A stretch of 37,971 nt of DNA from JALYGJ01 sp036558545 (GTDB lineage: Bacteria; Chloroflexota; Limnocylindria; Limnocylindrales; CSP1-4), in assembly GCA_036558545.1 (NCBI GenBank), contig DATBFJ010000016.1, forward strand, positions 1 through 37,971. The letters are read 5' to 3'. Position numbers and translations under genes: made by a program. The notes under the pieces were generated by a model. It was not told the DNA's origin. It ran no database searches and saw nothing but the letters and a program-made list of their open reading frames with translations. Positions 17,637 to 26,713 of the stretch are shown here, in pieces; positions within the stretch are counted from its first letter, which is position 1; each line of letters opens with the position of its first letter.

Positions 17637-18187
17637 GGCGCGCTGACTTCCCAGCCGGACTGCTCGAGAGCGTCGCGCCATGCCTCGGCTGCATCGCGGC
17701 CGGCATCGAGCCGCGACGCGTAGCCACCTACCAGACCAGCGAAAGCTCCGTCATCCTCTTCCGGAGCGGCGAGCACCGTCGTGTCCTCGGGCATCTCCTC
17801 GTCATCTGGCAGCATTGGCTGAGCGGCCGCGATGACCAGCGCGGCGCGGTGGTAGCGGGCTCCTTCAACTGCCGCTGCCAATCCGGCCTCGTCGAGGGAG
17901 TCCGTGACGACGAGAACGTGACACTCGCTGACGTAGCGCAACCCGAGCTCGATGTCCGCTGCATCAAGCCGCGGCGCACCGGTCGTTGGCATGCGCAGCA
18001 CCGCCGCGTGGCCTATCCGTTGCCGACCCAAGGCGGTGATGGTGGCATCGCCGCTTGCGTCATCAGTGACGCTGCCAACGAGCTCGACACCCGATCCCGC
18101 GCCGGCGGCCGCCGCGGCGACGCGGCCGGCACGCCCGGCCAGCGTGCCACGCTCGTCGAGCCCGGGCCGTCCGAGAACGACGATCAC
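17633..18187 (-). CDS. PfkB/ribokinase-like N-terminal-half protein, function unknown
   Basis: A 184-residue Ala-rich protein. Residues about 20-65 resemble the N-terminal half of PfkB-family sugar kinases (GRAGRVAAAAAGAGSGVELVG, VTDDASGDATITALGRQRIGHAAVL compares with NxAxxxARLG...IGxVGxDxxGxxxxxxL). It also continues with APRLDAADIELGLRYVSECHVLVV, like the middle strands. The protein lacks the C-terminal GAGD(A/T)F catalytic loop and is about 100 residues short of a full kinase, so catalysis is unlikely. The tail (about 125-184) is acidic then Ala-rich. GTG 18187 overlaps the previous stop as GTGA, and its own stop overlaps the deacetylase start. It may be a binding or regulatory relic. I do not assign a function. 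Confidence 0.7.
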   Translation of the reverse strand: MIVVLGRPGLDERGTLAGRAGRVAAAAAGAGSGVELVGSVTDDASGDATITALGRQRIGHAAVLRMPTTGAPRLDAADIELGLRYVSECHVLVVTDSLDEAGLAAAVEGARYHRAALVIAAAQPMLPDDEEMPEDTTVLAAPEEDDGAFAGLVGGYASRLDAGRDAAEAWRDALEQSGWEVSAP

Positions 18188-19746
18188 CCGGCGGCGGCCT
18201 CGTATGGCACGAGCGTCACCTCGCCAAGTCCGGCGTCGCGCAACGGGGTCTCGACCACATGTGCGTCACCCACGACAACAATCGACAACTCGTCCGGCCG
18301 AATGTGGCGAATGGCCGCGCTGCGGATGTCAGCTGCGCTGATTGCGGCGACCTGTGGCCGATAGCGATCCAGCTCGTCGTCGGGCAGGTCGAAGACGATC
18401 AGGCCGCCAAGAGCGGCGGCCACCTGGGCGCTGCTCTCGAAGCGCAACGGAAATACCCCGACGAGGTAGTCGCGCGCTGCAACGAGCTCGTCGTTCTGCA
18501 CCTCCGCGTCGCGGAAGTCACGCACGATTCGCAACGTTTCGAGAATCGCCGGGACAGTAACCGCCGTCTCGACCGCAGTGCGGATGGCGAACGGACCCTG
18601 CTTGCTGCGCATATCGAAGGATGAGTGGATGCCGTACGTGTAACCCAGCTCTTCACGGATGACGCGGTTGAGTCGCGACCCAAATGTTCCGCCGAGGATG
18701 GCGTTGAGCACGGACAGGGCATGGAAATCGGGCGTCTTCCGGGCCACGCCCACATGTCCTATGCGCAGCTCCGACTGGGGCGCACCGGGCTTGTCGACCA
18801 ACACCACCCGTCGACCGGGCCGTGCCGCAGCTTCGGCGGGCGTATTCGTCGAAGATGAGGCTCCAGCCTGCATGCCGCCGAGGTGCTCCCCGGCGAGCTT
18901 CTCTACGTCGATACCGGTCAGATCACCGGCAACAACAAGGGTTGCCTTTCTGGCATCGATGAGCTGGGCATGTCGCGCAGCGACAGCGTCACGGTCGAGC
19001 GAACCTACGGTGTCCTGGATGCCCCCGAGCGGCCGGCTGTAAGGCGTGTCCGCGGCATAGATCGTCTCGGGGAATACACGCTCTGCGCGACGCCGGGGAT
19101 CGGCCCACGCCTGCATCAGATCATTCAGTCGCTCATCACGGAGTCGCTCGACCTCCTCTGCGGGGAAGGCCGGCTCGGTGACCATCTCGGCGAGCAACGC
19201 CAACGCGGGACCGAAGTGTGAACGAGGGACCTCGACGCTCGCGCTCAATGTCTCCCACGTCGCATCGGCATGCACCTCCGCGCCAAGGCGCTCGGTTGCC
19301 TCGATGAACTCGTTTGCGTCGCGCGAGCGCGTCCCCTCGGGCATTGCTCGTCCGGTAAGCACGGTCACGCCGGCCTGATCCGCGGGCTCGGTCCAGCCTC
19401 CACCGGGGATCAGCAGCTGCGCCGCGAGCAGTGCACGGCCGGGAACGTGTGCGTGCACGACGCTCAGGCCGTTGTCCAGCTCGGCGCGCTCGAAGCGGGG
19501 GAAGTGGTACTCGCGTGGCCGACCCGGACCCGGCCGGACGTCGAGCACCGACAGGTCCGGCTCGTGCACGAGGACCACGGAGTCTTCCGCCGGCGGGGCA
19601 ACGACTGTTCCCTGGGGCGGAGCCTGGTCGACAAGCAGCGCGTCGGGAGCCAAAGTGTCGCTTCGTTCGTCTGTTGTCGCCTGCGAGTCGACGGCGACGT
19701 CCTGGTCGGTCGTGAAGCCCTGCTCGGCGCGGTCTTCGAGGGTCAC
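18184..19746 (-). CDS. M16 peptidase family protein lacking the zinc motif (non-catalytic partner)
   Basis: A 520-residue protein with the M16 (pitrilysin/insulinase) fold: FERAELDNGLSVVHAHVPG starts the first domain after an acidic 70-residue N-terminal extension, and LGYTYGIHSSFDMRSKQGPF is the usual second-domain signature. The HxxEH zinc motif should follow PADQAG, but the sequence reads VTVLTGRAMPEGT there, so the site is missing. Two-subunit M16 enzymes commonly pair an active HxxEH chain with an inactive chain that helps form the substrate chamber. The active chain is encoded immediately upstream, with a GTGA overlap (GTG 19746). No signal peptide is evident on either chain, so a cytoplasmic peptidase is likely. 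The target peptides cannot be inferred. Confidence 0.9.
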   Translation of the reverse strand: MTLEDRAEQGFTTDQDVAVDSQATTDERSDTLAPDALLVDQAPPQGTVVAPPAEDSVVLVHEPDLSVLDVRPGPGRPREYHFPRFERAELDNGLSVVHAHVPGRALLAAQLLIPGGGWTEPADQAGVTVLTGRAMPEGTRSRDANEFIEATERLGAEVHADATWETLSASVEVPRSHFGPALALLAEMVTEPAFPAEEVERLRDERLNDLMQAWADPRRRAERVFPETIYAADTPYSRPLGGIQDTVGSLDRDAVAARHAQLIDARKATLVVAGDLTGIDVEKLAGEHLGGMQAGASSSTNTPAEAAARPGRRVVLVDKPGAPQSELRIGHVGVARKTPDFHALSVLNAILGGTFGSRLNRVIREELGYTYGIHSSFDMRSKQGPFAIRTAVETAVTVPAILETLRIVRDFRDAEVQNDELVAARDYLVGVFPLRFESSAQVAAALGGLIVFDLPDDELDRYRPQVAAISAADIRSAAIRHIRPDELSIVVVGDAHVVETPLRDAGLGEVTLVPYEAAAG

Positions 19747-21074
19747 GCGGCAGCTTCCTCCTGGGTGCGTGGCACGTATGTCAGGACCGCGCGGTTGTCG
19801 GCCCGGAACACGGCGCGTGCCACGTTCTGAATGTCGGCCGCTGTCACGGCCAGGTAGCGGGGCAGCTGCTTGTTGACGAGATCGGGGTCATCGAACAGCG
19901 CCGCGTACATCGAGAAACGGTCGGCCACCTCCTCGACGCGGCTCAGGGCGCCAAGCTCGCTAGCCTCGATCAACGCCCGCGCACGGGCGAGCTCATCGTC
20001 CGTCACCGGATCGTCAACGAGCTTCTGGAGCTCTGCGAGGAATGCCTGTTCGCACTTGGCCGCGTCGCTGTCTGGACGGACCGTCACCCAGCCACCGAAG
20101 AAGCTAACCCCGTCAACGAGCGGCAGTCCAAAGGCGGCTACGTCCTGGGCGATTTTCATCTCGCGCACAAGGTTGCGGTACAACCGCGAGCCACGGCCGC
20201 CTGAGAGGATCTGCGAGCACACCTCGAGCGCGTCGAACTCCCTGGTCCCGAACGGCGGACAGCGGAAGCCGAAATGGACGCGTGTCAGCGGCACGTTGTC
20301 CTGCACCGTCTCACGCAGCTCCTTGCCAATGACCGGCGCGACGATATCTTGGCCCGGCTGGCGAATGTTGGGATTTGCGGGGATCGGCCCAAAGAAGCGC
20401 GCTACTGCTGCGTGCGCTTCGTCCTCATCAACATCGCCGACGATCGACAGCACCGCGTTGTTTGGCGCGTACCAGGTCTTGAAGAATGCGACGACATCGT
20501 CAACGGATGCCGCGTTGAGGTCTTCCATGGATCCGATCGGCGTGTGGTTGTAGGGATGCTCGACGGGAAAGACCATGGCCATGAGCTTCTCGTAGAAGGA
20601 GCCGTAGGGCCGGTTGTCGTAGCTCTGACGCTTCTCGTTTTTGACCACCTCGCGCTGGTTGTCGAGGTTTTCCTGGTCGAGCGCGTCGAGCAGCGTTGCC
20701 ATCCGATCGGCCTCTAGCCACAAGGCCAGCTCGAGCTGGTGAGAGGGCAGCGTCTCGAAGTAGTTCGTTCGGTCGAAATATGTGGTGGCGTTGTTCACGC
20801 CGCCGGCGCTCTGGATAAGGGAGAAATGCTCGGCCTTGGTGACATGGCGCGAGCCCTGGAACATGAAGTGCTCGAAGAGATGCGCAAAGCCCGTGCGTCC
20901 CAGCTGCTCGTGACGCGAGCCAACGACGTACCAGATGTTGATGGCAACGACCGGCGCGAGGTGATCCGGCGCCACGATCACGCGCATGCCGTTATCGAGG
21001 GTGCGCTGGCTGAACCTTATCGTTGGCAGATCCGTCGCAGCCGGATCGGTGGTGGTGTCCTTCGGTTGGGGCAT
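19743..21074 (-). CDS. M16 zinc metallopeptidase, catalytic subunit
   Basis: A 443-residue pitrilysin-family peptidase. FSQRTLDNGMRVIVAPDHLAPVVAINIWYVVGS opens the domain. The zinc motif HLFEH is followed by FMFQGSRHV, and the distal Glu lies in NQREVVKNEKRQ. GSRLYRNLVREMKIAQDVAAFG is the C-terminal-half signature. ATG 21074 fits the family N-terminus best. In-frame ATGs at 21101 and 21110 are possible, and none has a good Shine-Dalgarno sequence. The frame continues upstream into the divergent MFS gene, which is unlikely to be coding. It is the first gene of a five-gene chain joined by 4-base overlaps. Only 34 bases separate it from the divergent transporter, so both promoters must lie close to or inside coding sequence. 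Confidence 0.93.
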   Translation of the reverse strand: MPQPKDTTTDPAATDLPTIRFSQRTLDNGMRVIVAPDHLAPVVAINIWYVVGSRHEQLGRTGFAHLFEHFMFQGSRHVTKAEHFSLIQSAGGVNNATTYFDRTNYFETLPSHQLELALWLEADRMATLLDALDQENLDNQREVVKNEKRQSYDNRPYGSFYEKLMAMVFPVEHPYNHTPIGSMEDLNAASVDDVVAFFKTWYAPNNAVLSIVGDVDEDEAHAAVARFFGPIPANPNIRQPGQDIVAPVIGKELRETVQDNVPLTRVHFGFRCPPFGTREFDALEVCSQILSGGRGSRLYRNLVREMKIAQDVAAFGLPLVDGVSFFGGWVTVRPDSDAAKCEQAFLAELQKLVDDPVTDDELARARALIEASELGALSRVEEVADRFSMYAALFDDPDLVNKQLPRYLAVTAADIQNVARAVFRADNRAVLTYVPRTQEEAAA

Positions 21075-21108
21075 ATCGGTCACTTCGCGATTGTGACGCA
21101 TCGTTGAC

Positions 21109-22584
21109 ATGAGTACGGCACAGGCACAAGATGCCCGCGCCGATGAGCGCACGACGACGGGGGTGGAGCATCCCGCCGTGACGGCCGTCTCCGCGCCCGC
21201 GGAGACGATCGCGCCACCGGAGCAAGGCAGGCCGATGCGGCCGCTTCCGTTGGCGCATCTGCTCAACATTTCTCTCTACTGGCTGGGCATCAACGTCATC
21301 TGGGCGGGTCTGGGTTACCTGATCATCCAGGCTCGATTCACGGCCACCTACGGGCAGGGCGTGGCCAGCGGCTACCAGGCGCTCCTCGAGACGCTGCCTG
21401 TTTTCATCGCGATTCTGGTCCAGCCAACCGTGGCCACTATCTCTGACTACACGATCACGCGCTGGGGCAGGCGCAAGCCGTACATCGTCATCGGCTCAGT
21501 GCTCGACGTCGTCTTCCTGTACGGCGTGGCGACGTCGAATGACTTCCTGGCGATCCTCGCCTTCTTCACGCTTCTGCAGTGCTCGTCGAACTTCGCCCAG
21601 GGTCCTTTCCAGGGCTATGTACCGGACCTCGTTCCGGAGCAGCAGGTCGGCACGGCGAGCGGCTTGATGGGCGTGATGATCGTCCTCGGCCAGGGCGTGG
21701 GCGTCGCCATTGCCGCTCTTGGCGTTATCCAGATGGGCAGCATCGAGCAGTACTACGGCACGCCCATGGGCGCGCAGCTTGCCCAGCAGGCGTTCTTCTT
21801 GCCGACCATGGGCCTCGCGCTGATCGAGGTCGTGACGATGATTCCGCTGGTCCTGTTCGTGGATGACGGTCGGCATGCCCCGGATCGAGCCGGCCGATCA
21901 TGGACGCAGATCGCGTTGAGCGCGTGGGGCACGGACATCCTGCGGGAACGCAGCTACGTGTGGCTGCTCGTGTCGCGACTCTTCTTCCTTGCCGCGCCCA
22001 GTGCGCTCACGTTCCTCGGCTTCTATTACCTGACACAGACCTTCGGCTATGCCGAGAGTGAGACAGGTGGATTGGTCATCGTGCTCACCGCTGCGCTGGG
22101 CATCACAACCGGGTTGACGACCATTCCCGCGGCGAAGCTTTCGGACCGGATCGGTCGCAAGCGCACGATCTACATCGCCATCGCCTTTGGCATTTTCGGC
22201 ATGCTCGCGGTCGCGCTCGCGCCCAACTTTCCGGTGATGGTCATCGCCATCCTGCCCGTCGGGATCGCTGCCGGAACGTTCCTCGCTGTCGACTGGGCCC
22301 TGATGACCGACATCATCCCGAAGGGAACGACCGGCAGGTACATGGGCATCTCGAACGTCGCCACTGCCGTGTCTGGTCCTGTGGGACGCCTTACGGCGGG
22401 ACTCATCTCGGCCGGCCTCGTGCTCATCGGCCTGCCCGCGGACCTGCGCAACGTGCCCAACTCGGGTCCGCAGAGCGTTTACTACGAGATCGCACCGCGT
22501 GTCGCACTGATTGCCGCGCTTGTGTTCTTCGCAATCTCGGGCTGGGCATTGCGTCACGTCGACGAGCGACGGCGCGAGGACTAG
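21109..22584 (+). CDS. MFS transporter, sugar-cation symporter-like
   Basis: A 491-residue protein with a cytoplasmic N-terminal tail of about 45 residues and 12 predicted membrane helices. The loop between helices 2 and 3 reads DYTITRWGRRKPYIVIG, the MFS motif A in the form D...RWGRRRPY found in GPH/SLC45-type sugar:cation symporters, and the equivalent C-terminal-half loop is AAKLSDRIGRKRTIYI. FAQGPFQGYVPDLVP resembles the conserved segment of the same group. A sugar or glycoside symporter is therefore the best guess, but the substrate cannot be read. The gene stands alone on the plus strand, divergent from the M16 operon. Its TAG stop forms a CTAG shared with the convergent kinase gene. 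No Shine-Dalgarno sequence is visible before ATG 21109. Confidence 0.85.
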   Translation: MSTAQAQDARADERTTTGVEHPAVTAVSAPAETIAPPEQGRPMRPLPLAHLLNISLYWLGINVIWAGLGYLIIQARFTATYGQGVASGYQALLETLPVFIAILVQPTVATISDYTITRWGRRKPYIVIGSVLDVVFLYGVATSNDFLAILAFFTLLQCSSNFAQGPFQGYVPDLVPEQQVGTASGLMGVMIVLGQGVGVAIAALGVIQMGSIEQYYGTPMGAQLAQQAFFLPTMGLALIEVVTMIPLVLFVDDGRHAPDRAGRSWTQIALSAWGTDILRERSYVWLLVSRLFFLAAPSALTFLGFYYLTQTFGYAESETGGLVIVLTAALGITTGLTTIPAAKLSDRIGRKRTIYIAIAFGIFGMLAVALAPNFPVMVIAILPVGIAAGTFLAVDWALMTDIIPKGTTGRYMGISNVATAVSGPVGRLTAGLISAGLVLIGLPADLRNVPNSGPQSVYYEIAPRVALIAALVFFAISGWALRHVDERRRED

Positions 22585-23063
22585 GCGCGCTCCACGGTCA
22601 CATTCGAGGCGAGATCGACCTCGCCGATGACGTACACGGCCGCGTAATCTTCGTCCTTGAGCCGCGCCAGCTCGTGTGCCATGCGCCGTGCCTGATCCTC
22701 GACGACCAATTCGCCGACGATGCGGTCGGGTCGCGTCGCGTTACGCTCGTGGTACACCGACACAGGCAGGTCGAAGGCGATCGCAATCGTCGGGATGCCG
22801 TAACGCGACGCGGCGCGCCGATATCCCAGCCGAGCCGGCGCGTGAAGGTTCGTGGCATCCACAACGGTCACCAGGCGCCGGCGCAACCGGCCCTTGACCA
22901 GCATCGCCACGATCGCGAATGCCTCTGAAGACGCGCTTTGATCGCCGGCATCGTCGCTCAGCATCGCCCGCATGTCGTCGGACGAGACGATCTCGGTCGG
23001 CTTGAAGTGCGTTTCGGCGAAGGTCGATTTGCCTGCTCCGGATGGGCCGATCAGAAGCACCAA
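22581..23063 (-). CDS. P-loop kinase, polynucleotide-kinase-like (AAA_33 type)
   Basis: A 160-residue protein with Walker A GPSGAGKST (6-14), SSDDMRAML (27-35), VVDATN (about 66-71) and a lid segment RNATRPDRIVGE. This is the layout of the kinase domain of bacterial Pnkp and related zeta-toxin/Cgl kinases, where an Asp-Asp after the second strand activates a 5'-OH or sugar hydroxyl. It is a stand-alone kinase domain without phosphatase or ligase modules. The only conventional start is TTG 23063, which leaves almost no residues before strand 1. The frame runs upstream another 25 codons (ending ITIVLPDPS) with no ATG, GTG or TTG, so a rare start (CTG or ATC) is possible. It ends in the CTAG shared with the MFS gene. 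RNA/DNA 5'-kinase is a guess. Confidence 0.8.
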   Translation of the reverse strand: MVLLIGPSGAGKSTFAETHFKPTEIVSSDDMRAMLSDDAGDQSASSEAFAIVAMLVKGRLRRRLVTVVDATNLHAPARLGYRRAASRYGIPTIAIAFDLPVSVYHERNATRPDRIVGELVVEDQARRMAHELARLKDEDYAAVYVIGEVDLASNVTVERA

Positions 23064-23152
23064 TGAAGGATCGGGCAGTACGATCGTGATCAGCGCTGCC
23101 AGATCAGGGTCCGCAGGATTTGGTCGACTTGCGCCAGCTCAGCATCGTCAGA

Positions 23153-23181
23153 TTTCTAGTGTGCTTCCTGCTCGCGCTCAA
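23153..23181 (-). promoter_or_regulatory. Possible promoter of the P-loop kinase gene
   Basis: On the minus strand TTGAGC (23176-23181) and TAGAAA (23153-23158) are 17 bases apart, each matching 4 of 6 consensus bases. It lies in the 191-base gap 23064-23254 between carB and the kinase. The predicted transcript begins near 23146, giving a leader of about 80 bases. No terminator is seen after carB. Confidence 0.4.
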
Positions 23182-23254
23182 GACCAGCCCCCACCCATCC
23201 GGCTTCAAACATTTGTTCACTCCCCAGATACCAGCGCGCGGCCCGGGCCGACTG

Positions 23255-26200
23255 TCAGAGCGCGGTCAGTCCGATCTCGACCGACAGCCACTCGTCGAGG
23301 GGTCGTATGTCCGCCAGATCGTCGGCGATCTCCGGATCCAGCGCTCTGGCCGCAGCGAGTGCGGTATCGATCGAGGTGAGGCACAGGATGCCTTCGGCGA
23401 GCGTCGCACGTCTAATCGCCCCCGCGTCACGCATCGGCCGCGACTCGGGCGATGGCGTGTTGACCACGAGAGTGACGTCGCCCGAACGTATCGCATCGAG
23501 CACGGTGCGCTGGCCCTCCGGCGCTTCGTCGACGCGCGCGAGCTCCTCAACCGCATGGCCGCCGCTGCGCAATGCGGCGGCCGTGCCACGTGTTGCGCAA
23601 AAACCGTAGCCCGCGCGGGCGAGGGCGTCAGCCAGCTCCGACAGCAGCACCTTGTCGCGCTCCGCGATGGACAGCACGGCGAGGCCGCCCTCCGGGGCCG
23701 CAATCGGCGGCCGCAGCGATGCGGCCGCCAGTGCCTTGGCCATCGCGACGCGCGCGTCGCTGTGCAGGCCGATCACCTCTCCGGTTGACTGCATCGCCGG
23801 CCCGAGCATGGGGTCGACCCCGCGCAGCTTGGCCGTCGAGAAGACCGGTGCCTTGACCGCGACGAACGGTTGCGCATCCATCAAACCGTTGCGCCAGCCG
23901 AGCTCGCGCAAGGTCGCCCCCAGGGCGACACGCGTCGCGATCTCGACCACCGGCACGCCGGTGACCTTGGACAGGAACGGTACGGTTCGCGAGGCGCGTG
24001 GGTTGACTTCGAGCAGGTAGACGCCGTCATCGCGGACGATGAACTGGCCGTTGATCAGGCCGCGCACGCCGATGGCGCGAGCAATGCGCGTGATCGCGTC
24101 GACGACGAGCTCCTGATCGGCCGGCGCGATGCGCTGGGGCGGATACACGCCGATCGAGTCGCCGCTGTGGACACCGGCCCGCTCGACATGCTCAATGAGG
24201 CCTGGGATGAGCACGTCAACACCGTCGGTGATGGCATCGACGTCCAGCTCCAGGCCCTCGAGGTATGCATCGATGCGCACCGGCCGCTCATCATCGACCG
24301 CGACCGCGCGCTCGATGATCGTGGCCAGGTCTTCAGGACCGTAGGCGAAGTCGACGGCGAGGCCACCGATCACGAACGAGGGCCTGACGATCACCGGGTA
24401 GCCGACACGCTCCGCGACCACGAAAGCCTCGTCGACCGAGGAGGCCATGCCACCTTCCGGTTGGGGAATGCCCAGTCGGTCGACCAGTCCGGCGAAGCGC
24501 ATCCGTTCTTCCGTCTGGTCGATTGCCTCCAGGTCGAGGCCGCGCAAGGTGATGCCGTCGGCGGCCAGCGAGGGTGCCAGACCGAGGGGCGTCTGGCCGC
24601 CGAACTGGACGAAGGCGTCCGGGCTCGCACCGTCGAGTGACTCGGCGCGCAGGACCTCGAGCACGCTTTCCGGGTCGAGCGACTCGAAGTACAGCCGCGA
24701 CGATGCGTCGAAATCAGTCGACACCGTCTCCGGGTTTGAGTTGACCATCACAGCGCTGCGCCCCATGCGGCGGAGCGAGTCGGCCGCTTGGACCGCGCAG
24801 TAATCGAACTCGATCCCCTGGCCTATTCGCACGGGGCCGGAGCCGATCACCAGTGACGCTGGCCGCGCAACGGGCTGCGCTTCGGGTGGTGACCCGGCCG
24901 CGGCATAGGTCGAGTAGAAGTACGGTGTCTCGGCCGCGAACTCTGCCGCGGACGTGTCGACCATGGCAAAGCCGGGATGCAGGCCGATCTCCTCGCGGCG
25001 CGCGCGGACCGCCATCGAACTGAGGCCGGTGAGCGCCGCGATGTCGCGGTCGGCGAAGCAAGCGCGCTTGGCAGCGACCAAGAGCTCATCGTCGAGCGCA
25101 GGCCCTGCAGCCTGCAGCCGCAATTCGATGCTCATCAAACGCTCGAGCTCCGCCACGAACCACGGCGCGATGCCGGTCGCGTGTTGAATGAGGGTCCCCG
25201 AGACACCCCGGCGTAGCAGCGCAATCAGGCGCCACAGCCGCTGATCCGAGGGCGCCAGAAAGCGTCGCAAGTGATCCAAGGCAGGGTCGTTATTCGTTGG
25301 GCGAATGTCCGGTCCGGGCTGGGCTTGTCCGACGAGATGTGACACGCCGCGCGAGTCGTCGTTCGGTGCCGCGAGACCTTGCGACCGCTCGCCGTTCGGG
25401 TTATCCGTCTGACGTGGGTAGCCGGAGCCAAGCGCCTCCGAGAGAGCCTCGAGGTCGGCGGACCAGTCGGGTTGTTCGGAGAGCCATCCTGAGCCGCCCT
25501 GCTCGATGCCGCGAAGGGCCTTGTTGAGCGCCGCGCCAAAGTTGCGCTCGATGGCCATTACCTCCCCGGTCGCCTTCATCTGCGAACCCAGCCCGCGCTC
25601 GGCGCCCGGGAACTTGTCGAATGGGAAGCGCGGCAGCTTGACGACCACGTAGTCGAGCGCGGGCTCGAAAGCGGCGACGGTCTTGCCCGTGACCGCATTT
25701 CGGATCTCGTCGAGGTGCCGCCCGACGGCGATCTGCGCGGCGACACGGGCGATCGGGTAACCCGTCGCCTTGGAGGCAAGCGCAGATGACCGCGACACGC
25801 GCGGGTTGACCTCGATGACGGCGTAATCGGCGTGATCGGGCGAGAGCGCGAACTGGACGTTGCAGCCGCCCTCGACCCCGAGAGACCGGATGATGTCGAG
25901 GGCTGCGCTGCGCAGGCGCTGATGCGTCTGGTCGGACAGCGTCTGCACCGGCGCGACGACGATCGAGTCGCCTGTGTGGACGCCGAGTGGATCGACGTTC
26001 TCCATCGAGCACACCGCGATGCAGGTTGCGGCGGCGTCGCGCATGACCTCGTACTCGACTTCCTGCCAGCCGCTGAGATAGCGCTCGACGATGACCTGCC
26101 CGATGGGACTGGCGCGCAGTCCTGAGCGGACGCGTTCGAGAAACTCCTCCTCCGTCTGGACGATGCCACCACCACTGCCGCCGAGCGTGAACGCCGGCCG

Positions 26201-26713
26201 GATCACGGCAGGCACGCCGATCTCTCCGAGCGCGGCGCGTGTCCGCTCCTGCCGCTCCCGGGGCGTTGCGCCTTCGACGACGACGCTTGGCGGGTAAGGC
26301 TGGCCAATGCGGTCGAGCAGCGAGCGGAATGCCTGGCGGTCCTCGGCCATCTCGATCGCCTCGAGCGGCGTTCCGAGTAGACGCGTGTTTGGATGGCGAT
26401 CAAGGACGCCCTCGCGCGCGAGCTGGACACACAGGTTGAGCGCGGTCTGGCCGCCCAGGCCCGACAGGATGCCGTCCGGCCGCTCGCGCTCGAGGATGCG
26501 CTCGACGCTCTGGACCGTCAGAGGCTCGAGGTAGACGACGTCGGCCACGCCCGGGTCGGTCATGATCGTCGCGGGGTTGCTGTTGAGCAGGATCGTGCGC
26601 ACCCCCTCGTCGCGCAGCGCACGACACGCCTGGGTCCCGGCGTAGTCGAATTCAGCAGCCTGGCCGATGATCACCGGGCCGCTGCCGATGATCAGCACCG
26701 ACGCCGGCTTCAC
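23255..26713 (-). CDS. carB: Carbamoyl-phosphate synthase large chain
   Basis: A 1152-residue synthetase (E. coli 1073) making carbamoyl phosphate from bicarbonate, ammonia delivered by CarA, and two ATP, for pyrimidines and arginine. The first ATP-grasp half opens with VLIIGSGPVIIGQAAEFDYAGTQAC (split: GSGPVIIGQ at 10-18), with GGSGGGIV (178-185) and EVNPRVSRSSALASKATGYP. The second half repeats this (VIGSGPVRIGQGIEFDYC; EVNPRASRTVPFLSKVTGVP). A C-terminal MGS-like regulatory domain with CLTSIDTALAAARAL ends the protein. An extra hydrophilic stretch of about 48 residues sits at about 430-478, at the junction with the oligomerisation domain. GTG 26713 overlaps the carA stop as GTGA. Confidence 0.97.
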   Translation of the reverse strand: MKPASVLIIGSGPVIIGQAAEFDYAGTQACRALRDEGVRTILLNSNPATIMTDPGVADVVYLEPLTVQSVERILERERPDGILSGLGGQTALNLCVQLAREGVLDRHPNTRLLGTPLEAIEMAEDRQAFRSLLDRIGQPYPPSVVVEGATPRERQERTRAALGEIGVPAVIRPAFTLGGSGGGIVQTEEEFLERVRSGLRASPIGQVIVERYLSGWQEVEYEVMRDAAATCIAVCSMENVDPLGVHTGDSIVVAPVQTLSDQTHQRLRSAALDIIRSLGVEGGCNVQFALSPDHADYAVIEVNPRVSRSSALASKATGYPIARVAAQIAVGRHLDEIRNAVTGKTVAAFEPALDYVVVKLPRFPFDKFPGAERGLGSQMKATGEVMAIERNFGAALNKALRGIEQGGSGWLSEQPDWSADLEALSEALGSGYPRQTDNPNGERSQGLAAPNDDSRGVSHLVGQAQPGPDIRPTNNDPALDHLRRFLAPSDQRLWRLIALLRRGVSGTLIQHATGIAPWFVAELERLMSIELRLQAAGPALDDELLVAAKRACFADRDIAALTGLSSMAVRARREEIGLHPGFAMVDTSAAEFAAETPYFYSTYAAAGSPPEAQPVARPASLVIGSGPVRIGQGIEFDYCAVQAADSLRRMGRSAVMVNSNPETVSTDFDASSRLYFESLDPESVLEVLRAESLDGASPDAFVQFGGQTPLGLAPSLAADGITLRGLDLEAIDQTEERMRFAGLVDRLGIPQPEGGMASSVDEAFVVAERVGYPVIVRPSFVIGGLAVDFAYGPEDLATIIERAVAVDDERPVRIDAYLEGLELDVDAITDGVDVLIPGLIEHVERAGVHSGDSIGVYPPQRIAPADQELVVDAITRIARAIGVRGLINGQFIVRDDGVYLLEVNPRASRTVPFLSKVTGVPVVEIATRVALGATLRELGWRNGLMDAQPFVAVKAPVFSTAKLRGVDPMLGPAMQSTGEVIGLHSDARVAMAKALAAASLRPPIAAPEGGLAVLSIAERDKVLLSELADALARAGYGFCATRGTAAALRSGGHAVEELARVDEAPEGQRTVLDAIRSGDVTLVVNTPSPESRPMRDAGAIRRATLAEGILCLTSIDTALAAARALDPEIADDLADIRPLDEWLSVEIGLTAL

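Noticed and set aside
21898..22557. Open frame of 219 codons antisense to the MFS gene
   Set aside because: Charged, low-complexity translation; the transporter helices on the plus strand explain the frame.
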